DNA of 64,000 bases from NCBI GenBank assembly GCA_013398175.1, contig VZRZ01007311.1, forward strand, positions 773,246 through 837,245, in the 5' to 3' direction. Position 1 is the first letter of the stretch. The number at the start of each line of letters is the position of its first letter. The stretch comes from Climacteris rufus. Its lineage: Eukaryota; Chordata; Aves; Passeriformes; Climacteridae. The notes beneath the pieces are model-generated. The model made no database searches. It was not told where the DNA came from and was given only the letters and a program-made list of their open reading frames with translations. Below are positions 29,201 to 41,093 of this stretch, piece by piece. The position numbers were made by a program, and so were the translations under genes.

Positions 29201-31863
29201 CACCTTAATATCATTTTACAGTTAACCAACTATAAAAGCACATTGTAAGGTCATGGAATTCATACAAAATTCAGTTAGCTTAAGGCTAACTGCAGTATCT
29301 CAACAGTAAAGGGTAATATGAAATCTAAGTATATCCATTTTATTCAGGCATAAATCCATACAGAGTGCACTTAACAAAAACAGTTATACTGACACTTTGA
29401 GTTATTCTCCCAACAAAAGAACTGCCCTGGTGATACCAAGAAAGACAGATTTCCAGAGAATATACTCAGGAGGCCACGTCTGCAGTCAGCTCAGTAAGTG
29501 AAACCAGAATTAGAAGCAAATTAGTAACATCCAAACAGCATCTCAGGCAGTCTTAAAACAGAACAGTCCTAAATAAAACAAAGGGATAATGGCTGTCTCT
29601 TCAAAGCGTGTAATAACACAGCAATGAAAACTTCTGGAAAAACCTTGCTTCCCTGCAGCAAAACTGAATTGCTTCCTTCACTCCTACTTGAAAGTAGCAA
29701 TTGGCTTTTTGTTTCTTCTTTTTTTTTTTTTCTTAGAGCAAAGGTGATGGAAAAGGAAATAATCCATAGATACTTACCATTTAATAGCTATTCGGTTGGT
29801 AATAATTACTGTGCATAAAGCAGATTAAATATATCTTAATCCCAGTATAGCAGGAAGCATTGTAACAAGACAAGCATAAACTCATTCTCTAACCCAAGCA
29901 AACAATGTAGGACTAGTCACTGCTACATGTAGAATTTTGCACTGGCCTTACTTGGTGGGTGTTAGGACTTCGAGCAAAAAGATGCTTTAGAATAAATTAG
30001 CACAATTATAAATCTGACAAGAAGATTAATATTCTAACCATGTTCACAATAATTAACTCACCAAAACAATTCCAGAGTCATTATCCAACTAGGGTGGAAT
30101 GGGAAAGTTTACTGCACCCCTGTAGATTTATAAGCCAATTAACAGTGACCCTCCTCTAGATTTCATTAGAAAAGCCTCTGGTTCAGCAAAAGCTCACACA
30201 TGCAAGCAAGAAGTTTCCTGCTGAAAGAGGATGCAAGAGATTTTTATCACCTCTGTTCCACACTCTTCCTGCTCCCCTGAGAATGACACATTTCTAATGC
30301 ATCCTCAGCCTCCTAGGAACTCTCCAGTGCTTGCAGAGCATCCCTGCAGCTGCAAGAAGCACAACTGCCACTGGGGCACTTCTCCAGGGGGGGAAAGCTC
30401 TGCTTTATTCTTTGCACGACTAAGGTGTCATGGTCCAACACTAGAGAAGCACTTCCCATCCTGTGATCCAGCTTTGCCTCACAGCCTGCCTCCCACCCAG
30501 AGCCATCTCTTGCCTTCCTGTGCAGAGGACAGCAGATGTGTCAGAAGCTCCACCAGCCAACAGCCAGCTGTTCACAGCTGGCCATTACTAACCAGTAAAC
30601 TTCTGCTCAATATGTACCAGTATGTGCATGAGATGGCACAGAGTATGAACTATGCCCTTGCTATCTATGCCATTTTCCCTCTTCACTGCCTTTCTGCACA
30701 GATTCATTGTTCTAATATAAAAGCCTTCTCTGCCACTGTCAGAGCAGTCTCCCTTTATCTCCAATTCCACAACCTCCCCTTCTCCTTTCAAAACTTTGTA
30801 TAAAGAACATCTCTTTTCTCCTTTTGTTGCATACATCTATGTCTGTTTCATCCCCTTTCCTTTGTGCCTTCCTGCATAATTGCATTTTTCAGCTTTGTAA
30901 AGTATTTTTCAATATAGATAGCATAAAAATTGCTATCTAAAATGAAATAGTATTGTATCACAGCCACACTTTTTTTCCCAGTAAAATACACAATTTGGAC
31001 TGACTCAAGCTGTGATGTGTATGCAGGTAAAGCAAATTCTGAATTATTCAACACTTAAAAACACTGAAAAATCATTTACTTGTTACAAGCAATAAGATTT
31101 ATGCTTTATGTCTCCCAATCAATAGCTAGTGTGTCCACACATAGCTGATTTATCCATATTGAAAATATAATTATAAGTCTAGTTTGCTCTGAACCACAGA
31201 GTCCTTTTGTAACAAGATTATTTAAATACAAATGGGGTTGGAAAATTGGTTTTAAATGGCTAATCTGTCTTGTCTTCAACTCCAGCTGCAGAATTTACTA
31301 ACATCATAAACACAGGCTGAGTGAAAACTTAAGAGGTTTTCTGATTCTCCCCGCGATCTGTCTATGCAGTGCTCATTAACAGGGAAGTTGATGGGAGCTG
31401 TATGCAAGCCAGGAGAGGAGGATAATAAGCCTTGTAATCTCTATAAAGAGAAAGGGATTTTTACTGGTGATATGTCATCTGTGTTGGTGTGCAAAGGTCT
31501 GTCTTACTGGCAGCCCAATAAAGAATTTATGCACCCAGGTCTCCAATGAGCTGCAGACCATCTCTGCCATATAGGTGGACAAATCCTATACCCACACAGC
31601 TGGGAACAACTCCTCAGAGGTACCACTTGCAACAGGGATCCATCAAACATTTGTGATAACATGATTAAGGAAAATTTTATCTGGGCAGATTAACTTGGGG
31701 ATTATTAAAGGTGGTACTGCCTTCCTGCTACTGCCACCAAAGGTGGTCGATGGCCCAGGACCACAGCGGGGAAAGGGGGAAAAGCTGGGCCTATTATAGG
31801 AAACTACTACCTTAAATCCTGCTTTGACAGACCACCCCATCCACTCCCAAAAAAAGAATGGGA
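14255..31863. other. Unique AT-rich intron
   Basis: About 17.6 kb without a confident gene or known repeat. Notable spots, all unproven, are a 121-codon minus frame at 16142-16507, a GC-richer patch at 18310-18580, a possible conserved non-coding patch at 20440-20860, a possible antisense terminal exon at 20941-22010 with an AATAAA at 21989, and a 190-codon plus frame at 30231-30803. Short homopolymer and purine tracts occur near 24160-24195 and 27280-27293. Confidence 0.55.
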
Positions 31864-31990
31864 TGTGCTGCATTTAGCTGTTAATTTTCTTCATACCAGT
31901 GTAACTACTGTGGGGATCTGTTTCGGGGTTGTGCTGGAAACAGTCTTGATAATTCAGGGATGTTTTCATTCCTGCTGAGCAAAACATCAC
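31864..31990 (+). mobile_element. Avian ERV LTR fragment (5' part)
   Basis: This starts tgtgctgcatttagctgtta, continues 'attttcttcata', 'tgtgctggaaacagtcttga' and 'gggatgttttcattcctgct', then fades. The same blocks occur in the same order at the 5' end of the LTR at 39799, so it is a diverged member of the same or a sister family. Only about the first 130 bases remain and no internal region follows. It is antisense to the host gene. The right edge is uncertain. Confidence 0.75.
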
Positions 31991-34669
31991 TGAACCAAAG
32001 CCAGCACAGATACATATTCTTAAGTCTGGAGCTACCAAACTTGTGACAGATTGGTACAGTGTACACTGCCACAGATTGTGAAGTGGAGGCTACCCTGGGG
32101 TGCTGCTTTCCCAGCCCTGCGAAATGGTCCACTCCACTGCCTTGCCCTAAGTCAAGGGCAAGGGCTCTTCCTACAGGTGTGCAATGCAGAACTTCCCCTC
32201 CAGCTATTCAAGAGCCAGATGTTTAGGACAAGCACCACGTTGCACTTGTCCTAATTTCATCCAAGGGTCTGACAAAAACCTTCAACATTCAGCTAGGCAG
32301 CACACTTCTATGTTTCTTCTTAGGAAAAAACCTTAAGGAAAGGCTAATGGTCAATAAAACAGAAACACTGCAAAATTTGAAATTATAATTCTATACATGC
32401 TTCTGAAAGCCTCTTCGGTTGTCCTCATTGTGCTCTGAATGGCTCTCTAGATCTAATTTAATTCAGTGAAGCAAATCCAAAAGTGCCAGGAAAAAAAAAA
32501 ATCAACTTTTCCTTTAGTTAGAATAAAAATTGTACAGAATGAATTATTGATCTTTGTTAATTCCATGGGCAGACATACAAGCTCCGAAGTGTTAGTGAGA
32601 CTTCCCAGTTTAGGTAGACTAAAGTGTCTAACAAAATGTCAAATGAGCCCATTTTGGATATGCATGATCAGATATTTCCACCTGTAAATTTTGGCAATGC
32701 ATCCTAACAAACCCTTCAAGCCTTCTGGAAACATAGAGTAAATCGTTCTTCTGGACTGGAATTACATCACTGCCACCTTTGGCCACTGTGACTCCTAGAA
32801 ACTAACGTGAGTGGAAAATTACCCAAATCTTTTCTCAGAATTACCTTTTCCATATCCAAATTCTATTCCACTTTTACTCAGTTATATAGAAAATTATCCA
32901 CTGTAGCCTGTGGTGGGTTCTATTAGAAACATGTACAAAAATTATCTCTCTAGAAAGCATACTTCCACATCTGCTGAAGCTTTGGAACTTGTGTCAGGAT
33001 CTACCCTGAATCAACTTCATGCCTGATCACTCCAGCAAAACATGAGAGTTCAGGTTGTTCCTAAATCCTAATTCACTGTTAAATGCCTGCTAGGCTTGTT
33101 CTAATTCTCATGTGCAATATTAGGTGCCAGATGAGAAACTCATAAATTGGATCTATAGGGGAATTAAGATTTGCTGTGGTAAATTCTTTGTGTTGTCTTT
33201 TCAAGTTTCCCTTTAATAAAGAAAATTTACAAGAGAAAATAAAATTTCAAGTGTTTTCAGAAAGGAAAGGACTGAAAAGTTTGACATGTAATAAAAAATT
33301 AATTTGTCTTAATATAAAATTTTAACAAGCCACATAATATTTTCAGGCAAAGAAGCACATAACTGACGCCAAATCTGGGAAAATATCTCAGTACAGATTT
33401 CAGATTCCCAAGGGTGGAAGACAAGAGGCAGATTAAATGATCGCTATATTCAGTCCAAAATGAAATTCCACCGCTTGTAAATATATATATTATATACATA
33501 TATGCATGTATATAAAAGTATCTGGAGCAAAGACAGCCTAGCATAACATTTTAAGTGACAGGTGAAGCATTTGACAACTTTATGACCATCTCAGGGCCAG
33601 AGTTGTCTTTGTAAAGGAAGAAGGATTGCATCATCTTTCCCTAAATCAAACCATGATAAAACAAAGATCATGAGGATACAATGGATTTTAAACACACAGA
33701 AGTTCATTTCCCTGTGCATGCATCCCCACTGCCCACAACACACTCGGGGAAAAATTAAGTATCCCTTCTCCCCTCTTCCTGCTGCACCCCAGCTCTCATC
33801 ACTTGCAGTCATTATGTTCTGGAAGAAAAATTTGCTTTTGTGACACAGCATTTAACCAAAGTGTTAGCCAAGGCAAAAATATAAATCTACGTGGTTACCC
33901 TTAAAATGCTTTCTTTTATTTTCATGAAGAATCTGTTTCTTTTACCGTCTTTCATACTACCAGGGCATTGATCCTCAGAACTACAGAGCACAGCACAGAG
34001 AGAATGCTACCGTTTCTTAATAATTCACTAACAATTGACATTTTTTGTATTAGGGGAAGACTTATAAACTTTTTCATCCACACCTCTGGTGCCACTGCTG
34101 CTCCATGCACTCCTATCAACAGCATGTGGCACAGCCACACACTGAACTTGCAACACAGCAATGGTCAAGTCTGCATTAAAGCATTAGGAAAAGCCTTGAG
34201 CATTTTTAGTCCTAAATCATCCCACAAGTCATGCTTCAGCTCCAGCCTTCTCCAGCTGAGGAGCAATTTACCACCCATCTTCTCCAGCATTAACTCTGTT
34301 GTTCTGGCCAAACATGTATAAGACACTGAATTAATTTTCATCTTTCCTGAAGAAAGCACATAGGTGATTAGCCCCATTTACCCTGGTGTGCCTGAATCAA
34401 AGCCAACCAGGCACAGAAGCACACAGGTCATTTGAAGAGCCCCGATCATCCTCAAAGTCTGAAAAACAATGTAGTCCTGAGGGCCTAAACTTGTATTACA
34501 CAGACAGACAGTGACATAACCCATTTAGATCAAAACACCCTGTGGAGTCACATAGGTCTGTGCTCTCACCACCGCAGCACTCCTCTGATGTGAAACCAAA
34601 GCTGTTTCTCCAAATGCCAAAATGAACCTGAACCAGAGAGATGTGGGGCCAAGGGCACTCCCAGTTCAG
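31991..34669. other. Unique AT-rich intron
   Basis: No gene or interspersed repeat was recognised. A short alternating AT stretch lies at about 33479-33516. The open frame 33968-34321 has no recognisable family signature. Confidence 0.6.
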
Positions 34670-34675
34670 ACCTAC
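34670..34675 (-). other. 5' splice site of intron 3
   Basis: The minus strand reads atctgg|gtaggt. This is an acceptable donor directly after the conserved Ile-Trp, leaving phase 0 for exon 4, which lies beyond what I could find in the window. Confidence 0.85.
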
Positions 34676-34869
34676 CCAGATGGTGTCATCCTGTCTGTAC
34701 TGCTTCCAGTTGCGGCCGGTGTCGCTGAACATCAGTGCATAGCTGGTCACCCAGTCTGAGCTCCCGTACCTGCCCTGCGTGGCCACTGCCACGATCTCCA
34801 CTCTGTCTCCCAGATCAACCTGGAGCCACTGCTGCTGGTTGGACTCCAGTGGGGACCAGCCACCAGCTC
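34676..34869 (-). CDS. CNTNAP5: CNTNAP5-like exon 3 (F5/8 type C domain core)
   Basis: This is the next coding exon of the same gene. It starts with two bases of a split glycine codon and then gives 64 codons, from AGGWSPLESNQQQWLQ to YRQDDTIW, ending in phase 0. Family hallmarks of the discoidin domain are present: QWLQVDLG, VATQGRYGSSDWVTSY, MFSDTGRNWKQY. The combination RVEI, TQGRYG, SDTGRNWKQY and Q-D-IW matches my recollection of CNTNAP5 better than CNTNAP3/4 (which I recall with QGGYG and SDGGRNW) or CNTNAP2. By analogy the exon covers about residues 70-134 of a protein of roughly 1,300 residues. The acceptor is ctttcag|ga and the donor is tgg|gtaggt. The length of 194 bp and phases agree with my memory of CNTNAP2 exon 3. 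There is no frameshift or stop, so the exon looks functional. The open frame runs on at both ends into intron sequence; those extensions are not coding. Confidence 0.95.
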
Positions 34870-34890
34870 CTGAAAGATTGGATAAAGAGT
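34870..34890 (-). other. 3' splice site of intron 2
   Basis: The minus strand reads ctctttatccaatctttcag followed by exon 3. The tract is pyrimidine-rich with a CAG acceptor. Phase 1 agrees with the upstream donor. Confidence 0.88.
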
Positions 34891-37800
34891 ATTTAGACAG
34901 TGACAGCACAAAATAGTTATACTTGATAAAGAATGATGTAATTATTTCAGGTCATCACAGAGGACTCTACTTGAGCATGCAGCTGTTTTTTCCTATTTTA
35001 TTATTTGGAAATATGCTACATGAGGTGTGCTTCTTTCATGTTTTCTCCATTAACCAAAAGCTCATGAGGAATTTGGAATGTCAAAGAAATTTGAGGAAAT
35101 TTATTCTTTTTAGCTGAACAAACATCAGTGAGGTTGACACATGCTCCATCACCAAGAAAACCAAGAAATAATATCTATTCCCTCCTTACAATTCTGGAAA
35201 TGTGTACTTGTAACTTCCAGTTTGCTTTGATATTTTCTTTTTTGCTATGTTTTGAAAGAAAGGCAAAAATGTTAGTTATCTTTTTTTGAGCCCTAATAAG
35301 CATTTGAAAGAATGGCTTAATTACACCCTGTAAAAACATTTCAGATAATTCGTTGTAAAGCTAGAAATCATCTGCTTGAATAAGTAAAGGGAGTGCCTTC
35401 ACACTGGAAAGTAGGCTCTCTCTTACATGAGCTTGTAATTCATGTTTGTCCTTTAAAAGTAAAGATATGCACTATCCCCTGAATTCCTCCAGAGGTTAAA
35501 CAGGACTGTGGTAACACCAAAGGCAATTAAATGGGACTGCAGCCACGGCTTCCATTTTACCACTTTTCTCACTACAATAAATGGAAGCTTATGGTCAAAA
35601 AGCAAATAATTCCAGACTGGAATATATTATTTTATGTTCTCCTGCTTTCTTTTACATCTTTAAATTATAGGCTATGTTTATTTTACTTTAACTTGCTTCT
35701 ACTTGCACACATATATTCTCCATATACACCCCGTCAATTCAGCCTCATCAACAAGCAAGCAGTGCAGCTATGAAGAACACAGAAGCCATCAACCCAGTAG
35801 CAAAAGCAGCAAATGTTGAGGCTGCCACTGCTACTGCAGCCCATCAGCTTTTTGTATTGTAATTATTAATGAAGTTTACAAAAGCACTTCTGTGTGACTA
35901 CAGTGAACACAATCACATCAGGAATAAAAACAGGGACATACAAAGTTGTGAGTAAAGCATCAACAATTCTTCATGTGAACTAAAAGAATGATTCTAAATA
36001 AGTATTTCCAAACAAAATGCATCACTAAACCCTGATTTTAAAGAACTAGATTTATCTTACTATTTTAATCTTATTAACTGCTCTGTGTCAAAGTTGCTCC
36101 ATGGAAAGTTCATTGGAGTGAACAGAGTTGAAAGATTAATAGATGTGGTTTACATCAAAGAACTCAATAACTCTACTTTAAAAATTACTTGGATTTCCTG
36201 GATTACATTAAACTTTCCAACTCACAACTGAAATCCCTTTGTCTAAGAATAGGTGCTAGAAGTTTCATTATTTACAACTCATATATAGGATTTATCCCAA
36301 CCCCTGAAACAGAAACATATCTACTATGCAGCTGGAATGGACTATTGTCCCTGCTCCCCTGGATGACTAAGCTTTCATTTCTCTGCAAGAACTCTCCAGG
36401 GAAAATAGTTTGCAACCAAACCAATGCATACTTCTTGTTAGTGTCATGATTTATTCTTGCCCTTTTCAATCACAATAGAAGTCTTCATCATCACTGTGAT
36501 TATTTTACTTGCCTTAAATAGAATACTCTCTCCTATGAGCATGCCATGAAACACCTAATGAGAACATTAGGAATTTCATCACTGAATTCTTCTCTGACTA
36601 CTTCATAGCTCTTTTAACTCCATACCTATATATAGCTTATATAAGACCGTAATACTTCCTGTTAAAACTCCTAACAATGTTACCTCTCACACTATCCTTT
36701 TTTATTTTGTAAAGTGCCATAGAGAAAGGACTTTATCAGCCTTTAAGATACAAACTATATAACTGTAATCAAAGACAACAAACTGCAGAGTTCTCCTGTG
36801 TGCCACTGACTAGTGTACACAGAAGCCAAGGGCAAGCTTCTTTTGGATCATAACATCCAACATCTAAAATAAACTCTGAAATACAATAGTTGCTGCTTTT
36901 ATTTTTTACAGTTTTATTCCAGAAGCCAATATGATATAAAAAATCCAGTTCAGAAGTTCTAGCAAAGTTGCTCCACTCATTACTCAAAAGAGCCTATTCT
37001 AGATGTTTCCCACACGTACTAAAAAAAAGCTGGCATTTTCATCTCTCCTTCATTCAGCATAGACAATGACAGCTAGATGGAGGAAAATCACTTATAACAA
37101 AAATATTTGATGAGTTTCCATTGGAAAAAAAACCACAAAAACTTTGCTTTCTATGTTCTAGTTTATAAACAATTTCTTAAGCCAAGCCTATTAGCAAAGG
37201 TGCTTTCTAGTAGTATATCAAAAATCATAACTAAATATCTCCTTTATGTTCTCTCCCTTCTGCTGCTATGAATGGCAGGAACGAGATATGCTTGCCCCAA
37301 GTGTTTGGCTTTACTGTGCACTGCTATTTTCCAGCTTCAGCACAACACCACAGGCTTATAATTTTGAAGTCAAACAAACAATACTCACTGAATACAAATC
37401 TGGGAGATCATCTGTGCTGAGCTTGAGCCCTAAAATCACAGATTACATGGTGTCTCTAAACTGCATCCCTCTTTCCATGAGCACATTGTCTGCTGTGAAT
37501 GTCACTCTTTAGATATAAGCACTGCAGACACAGCACTGACACCTGCTCGTAGCATCACCTCTCCAGAGCTGATCTTGCAAGAAAGGTACCAGTCACAGGC
37601 CATGTCTTTACAGTAGAGCCAGTGCTTCATGTATCTTTTCTTGTGGAGAAAAAAGCCCACTGTGTTTCCCTCTCCCAAACCTTCCACTGTTACCTTTTCC
37701 ATGGGTGGACAGTAATTCTACTCCTAGTAAGAATGGCAGCTAAAATCCCTGCAACAGCACAGCTGCATTGGCTGCATGACTGAGGGCAGAACTGAAGCTT

Positions 37801-39793
37801 TTCTCACTGGGCCTCTCACTTCTGCTAATAAAGCAAACACGTAGCTTCTGACCGCTTTTGTGGTTATCCCAAATCCTCACCAAATACTGCTGTGAGTGAC
37901 AAAAATCAATAAATGTTCTTTTGCCTCCATATTTACTCTGTTACACAGAGCAGGTGGCACAAGGGACACTGGCATTTCTTGCAGCACAATCTGTGTCTGC
38001 ACGCTTCTTTTATGCACATCATTCCTTACAGAGTGTCAACACCCCATTCCATACTTTCCTACTAAGTAATAAAACAGCACATCCAAAGCAGAGCAACATT
38101 TTAGAGCCATTTGCTCCTCTACCCAGCAGTGATGCTTGAGTTTGTGGATTGTTTGCCAGCGCAGGCCCAAGACAAAGGACAAGAAGGCTCTAATGGGCAA
38201 CAACATGGGCTACTGAAGACACAATTTACAGATACAAACATAACCCAACATCCTTTTCCTGCAATTGGGCACAAAAAATTGAAGAGGACCATACAACTTT
38301 TATTAAGTGTTGGATAAACACAAGCCAGACATAAAATTTTGCCTTGATTATGCCGATAAGGTCTGCACATCTGTTTTAGGTAATCTGGAAAGTACTAATG
38401 TGTTAAGATGTCACCTTGCCTCTCCCACAAAAACAAGAGAGACAGGATGTTCAGTATTTCCCCATTCTGCCTACCAGATTCCCACTGGCATTGATAGGAT
38501 TCTGCACATCATCACTACCATCACTCCTCACAGTTCACATATTTCACATTTACTGTGGATCATTTCAAAGGAGACATTCAACATGCTATGGAGAAAACGC
38601 ACCAGTGGAAAAACAGGATCACAGGAATATGATATATTTTTCATATTCTACATGGCAACAAATTATAGTGTTAGAAATATGAGGAGAACAAAGATCTGAT
38701 GGTTTCTCAGTTGGAGACCCATATGATTCCAAGAAATATGATCAAATACTTCTGTTTCTTTTTCAGACTGTTTGTACATTTCACCACAGTTGTTAAAAAA
38801 TTGTATTTAAGCCCAATGTTATGGAGTCAATGCTTTCTGATGTTCCCCAGGGCTGCTCAGGACATCCATATTTATTTGTAGTTCATTAATACAAAGCAAA
38901 GAGAATTATTATTTTCACCCTACAGTGCCTTACAAACAGCACAAATGGCTTTATATTGCACTAAAATCGCCTGGACTTCCTGCTGCAACTAAGTGCTTCC
39001 CTGCTGCAGAATTTTACTTTAATGCCCAGATCAAACACTTCCTGGCCATAACACAAATTCGTTTTGACATTATATATGTTTTATATTCTCATATATAATT
39101 GCCTATACTGACTACTCAGGCTGAGAGTTAATAAAAACGGAACAATCTTAGGTGATAAAGTCATATTGTACCAATTTTCTTGTTATTTTCCATTATTTAT
39201 TTATTTACTGTACACAAAAAAGCTGATAAATCCCTCTCCTGGGCAAATAATATATTTCATACCTCAGAATCATATTTATCAGAATTACACTAGCTCTTTA
39301 GTATTACCAGTACAGATTTATCAGCATTTTAATTGAGCGCTTTGAGCTGCTCAAACAAAGCTTTACTCACGGGCAGTTTGTGTGTTCGTTTTTTAAATGG
39401 CACATTCCAGTACCGCAAGTCTTCTTTAAAACAACAACCTTTTAGTTATTGTTACCTATTACTGAATCAATTTGATGAATTAGAACTTTCTATTGATGAA
39501 GGTCTGGGTTGTGCTTTATAAATTCATCTTCACTTGTTGCATTCATATTTACATTAACAAATATATTGATTTGGCTGTCTACCTGGAGGCTGTTCCTTGC
39601 AGCACTGTCTCATCAATTACAAGCAAAGCTAAGACAATGAAAACATTCAACATTATCAGAAATAGTAGCCCAGTCTGTGTTAGGACATATTATATCTTGT
39701 GAAGATATCTACTGTTTCCATTCAGGTGACAGTCAAACAAAGTTTCTACAGCCACCATCTACCACTGCTTGCTCCTCCAACCTAAGGTGATGA

Positions 39794-39798
39794 GGTAC
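39794..39798 (+). repeat. 5' target-site duplication of the ERV insertion
   Basis: The five bases ggtac directly precede the LTR start TGTGCTGG. They pair with agtac directly after the LTR tail at 41089-41093, four of five bases identical. Confidence 0.6.
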
Positions 39799-40350
39799 TG
39801 TGCTGGTTCTGGCAGGAGTAGACTTAAGTTTTCTTCACAGTATCTGGTATGGGGCTGAGTTTGGGAATTGTGCTGGAAACAGTGTTGATAATATAGAGGT
39901 TTTGTTATTCTCTTATATATAATATATTAGATTTTGTTATTGCTGAGAATGGTTTACACACAGTCCAAGGCCTTTTCTGCTCCTCACACCACACCACCAG
40001 TGAGGCAGAAAAGCTGGGAGTGGACACAGCTGGGACAGCTGACCCCAACTGACCAGGGGGATTTCCCATCCCATATGGGATCATGCTCAGCATATGAAGC
40101 TGAGGGATGAAGGAGGAGGAAAGGGGATGTTCAGAGTGATGGCTTCCTGAGTCACCATACATGTGATGGAGCTCTGTTTTCCTGGGGATGCCTGAACCTC
40201 TGGGAAGAGGTGAATGAATTCCTTGTTATGTTTTGCTTGCACATGCAGTACTTTTCTCACTTTTACTCTTCTGATTCTCTTCCCCATCCCACCACAGGGC
40301 AGTGAGTGAGTGGCTGTGTGGGGCTGAGTTGCTCAGATTTATCCATGACA
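39799..40350 (+). mobile_element. Endogenous retrovirus 5' LTR, nearly full length
   Basis: The LTR begins TGTGCTGGTTCTGGCAGG and ends ...ATGACA, with the TG...CA ends of retroviral LTRs. Internal blocks such as 'acagctgggacagctgaccc', 'gatgttcagagtgatggc' and 'gtgaatgaattccttgttat' match an LTR I recognise as abundant in bird genomes. A private AT-rich insertion lies near 39910-39935. I see no AATAAA polyadenylation signal inside this copy, so it is probably inactive as a transcription unit. It is antisense to the host gene. The family name is left open. Confidence 0.88.
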
Positions 40351-40369
40351 GGTGCCCAATGTGGGTCTC
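40350..40369 (+). other. Degenerate primer-binding site after the LTR
   Basis: Directly after the LTR end the sequence reads aggtgcccaatgtgggtctc. This resembles a lysine-tRNA primer-binding site (TGGCGCCCAACGTGGG type) with substitutions. It supports calling the upstream block a 5' LTR. The tRNA assignment is from memory. Confidence 0.6.
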
Positions 40370-41046
40370 AAAGGGTTCAAGATAATTATATATTTGACTG
40401 GAATGTGCTAGATCAAACCTCCAGCTGTTACTGCTGGTTAGCTACTAATCAGCAGGCTTCTGTGTTTGCCATGGGGCTTGCTTCCCTTACTGTTTATTAG
40501 TCTAGTGCTCATTAGTAGCTACTTTTTGCCTTTGCTGCTTGCTGTATGACTTATCATCTGACTCTGCTGTGCCTGGAAACATTGGATAACAGCTATGGCC
40601 ACAGCTCCTGAGATGGCCAATGGGCCAGGGCATCTCTGCTGCTCCTGTGCTGCTGCACTGGAGTGGCTGCTACTCCAGTGTGAACTTGAGTCAGAGGGGC
40701 TGTGACCTGTGGATGAGTCCATGTGGCTAAAGGACACCCTGAAGTGTCTGTGGCTGGGAATGAGTCCAGGCCAGAGCACATACATTCAGAAGTGCCTGTG
40801 ACAGTGGTTACATCTGTACCACAGCTGGTACCTCGGAAGGGATTGCGGCCAAGGGTAAGTCCACACCTTGGAGAAGGTACACCCTGAAGCACCTGTGGCT
40901 GTGCACGAGGCCATGCTGGAGTATGTCAAAGCCTGTGGCCATGGCCAAGCCCGTGACAGTGCAGGGACTGCAGCCACGGGTAAGGCAGGAATAGGTTTAC
41001 TTCGGCAAGGACTCTGGGTGTGGGTAAGGCCACACTGGAGTCAACA
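40370..41046 (+). mobile_element. ERV leader remnant with degenerate tandem repeats
   Basis: Internal region between the primer-binding site and the 3' LTR tail. It is GC-richer than the surrounding intron and contains about three or four diverged copies of a unit of the form 'acaccctgaagcacctgtgg...gag/aagcc...ctggag' near 40734, 40781, 40881 and 40930. No gag, pol or env frame survives. Short open frames on both strands (up to 99 codons) come from the repeat composition and are not genes. Confidence 0.75.
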
Positions 41047-41088
41047 GCTGTGTGGGGCTTCATTGTCGTTGGGGGTTAAACCACAACA
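41047..41088 (+). mobile_element. 3' LTR tail (last ~42 bases)
   Basis: The sequence gctgtgtggggcttcattgt, then 'gggggttaaaccacaaca', is equivalent to the 3' end of the LTR at about 40312-40350 (which shares gctgtgtggggct). Most of the 3' LTR and all coding sequence are missing, so an internal deletion joined the leader to the LTR end. The target duplication follows directly. Confidence 0.75.
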
Positions 41089-41093
41089 AGTAC
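41089..41093 (+). repeat. 3' target-site duplication of the ERV insertion
   Basis: The five bases agtac immediately follow the CA end of the LTR tail and match ggtac at 39794-39798 with one mismatch. This indicates one ancestral insertion spanning 39799-41088. Confidence 0.6.

Larger units (their letters stand above)
1..34675 (-). other. CNTNAP5: Intron 3 of the CNTNAP5-like gene (partial)
   Basis: Everything left of exon 3 should be intron 3, because no match to the next expected exon (encoding the GN-NAD...EWNP-G-IGMR-EVYGC part of the discoidin domain) was seen on the minus strand. It holds three CR1 fragments, one LTR fragment, an assembly gap and otherwise AT-rich unique DNA. Exon 4 therefore probably lies left of position 1. 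The search was by eye and could have missed a diverged exon. Confidence 0.75.
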
